From Lachnospiraceae bacterium UBA7188 (GTDB lineage Bacteria; Bacillota; Clostridia; Lachnospirales; Lachnospiraceae), in contig DKVC01000110.1 in the NCBI GenBank assembly GCA_002490995.1, positions 1 through 12,636 on the forward strand: DNA of 12,636 nucleotides, given 5' to 3'. The notes below the pieces were generated by a model that ran no database searches, was not told the origin of the DNA, and saw only the letters and a list, made by a program, of their open reading frames with translations. Both the position numbers and the translations under genes were made by a program. Position 1 is the stretch's first letter. Every line of letters begins with the position of its first letter. Below are positions 12,549 through 12,636 of the stretch, in pieces.

Positions 12549-12636
12549 ATGTCTACAAATAACCGCTGCAGGTTCGTTGCAATTTTTCTTGTGTTTCAGG
12601 GCTTTTTCCTAAAGAAGTTGCAGCGGTTATTTTCCG
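12549..12636 (+). CDS. Possible start of a gene cut by the window edge
   Basis: An ATG at 12549 has GAGGAG 9 nt upstream and follows a strong promoter. The frame is open to the window end (29 codons) and begins MSTNNRCRFVAIFLVFQGFF, a hydrophobic stretch that could be a signal or membrane segment. However, the same bases carry 14-bp inverted repeat arms, so this may be a structured leader or terminator instead of a gene. No family can be named. Confidence 0.3.
   Translation, partial: MSTNNRCRFVAIFLVFQGFFLKKLQRLFS
12557..12632 (+). repeat. Perfect 14-bp inverted repeat with a 48-nt loop
   Basis: AAATAACCGCTGCA (12557-12570) pairs perfectly with TGCAGCGGTTATTT (12619-12632). The arms lie about 35 nt after a predicted transcription start and the right arm ends in a T-rich run. 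A terminator/attenuator or the end of a small mobile element would both fit. Confidence 0.7.

Overview
The window looks like a chromosomal segment of an anaerobic gut-type Firmicute, most likely in the Lachnospiraceae. This is inferred from the mix of genes (bacterial microcompartment genes, a CoA-disulfide-reductase/sulfite-reductase fusion, TypA, an SSB-like protein, a corrinoid adenosyltransferase), from strong AGGAGG-type ribosome binding sites and from clean TTGACA-17-TATAAT-type promoters. No rRNA, tRNA, CRISPR array or insertion sequence was found.

Layout. (1) Positions 1-494 hold no convincing gene. The stretch is purine-rich and low-complexity, with pieces of open frame that suggest decayed coding sequence. 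(2) 495-1850, minus strand: a compact microcompartment operon with two EutS/PduU-type shell proteins followed by the small GTPase EutP/PduV. It is read from a textbook promoter (2079-2107) through a leader of about 220 nt containing three hairpins. (3) 2132-7933, plus strand: a divergent promoter only 24 bp from the previous one starts what is probably one long transcript. It carries an AAA/OLD-like ATPase broken by an in-frame amber codon, a small protein with a PD-(D/E)XK-like nuclease signature, an apparent chimera of a zinc-dependent phospholipase-C-like protein with a different C-terminal domain, and an 884-residue multidomain flavin/rhodanese/sulfite-reductase/ferredoxin protein whose start overlaps the chimera's stop. 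(4) 7837-8859: terminators, a solitary Arc-like ribbon-helix-helix regulator with an operator-like promoter, and a gene-less stretch with its own plus-strand promoter. (5) 8860-10692, minus strand: typA/bipA with a long, apparently structured leader. (6) 11214 to the end, plus strand: a tandem-OB-fold SSB-like protein, a corrinoid adenosyltransferase with its own promoter, then another strong promoter running into a long inverted repeat at the window edge.

How the parts relate. The microcompartment genes and the adenosyltransferase could both serve a coenzyme-B12-linked pathway, but they are 10 kb apart and not in one operon. The ATPase plus nuclease-like pair has the architecture of a two-gene defence module. 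The ATPase carries two changes expected to inactivate it (the amber codon and loss of the usual switch histidine), so this may be a decaying or switched-off copy of an undescribed system. All functional statements come from reading motifs by eye; no database search was possible.
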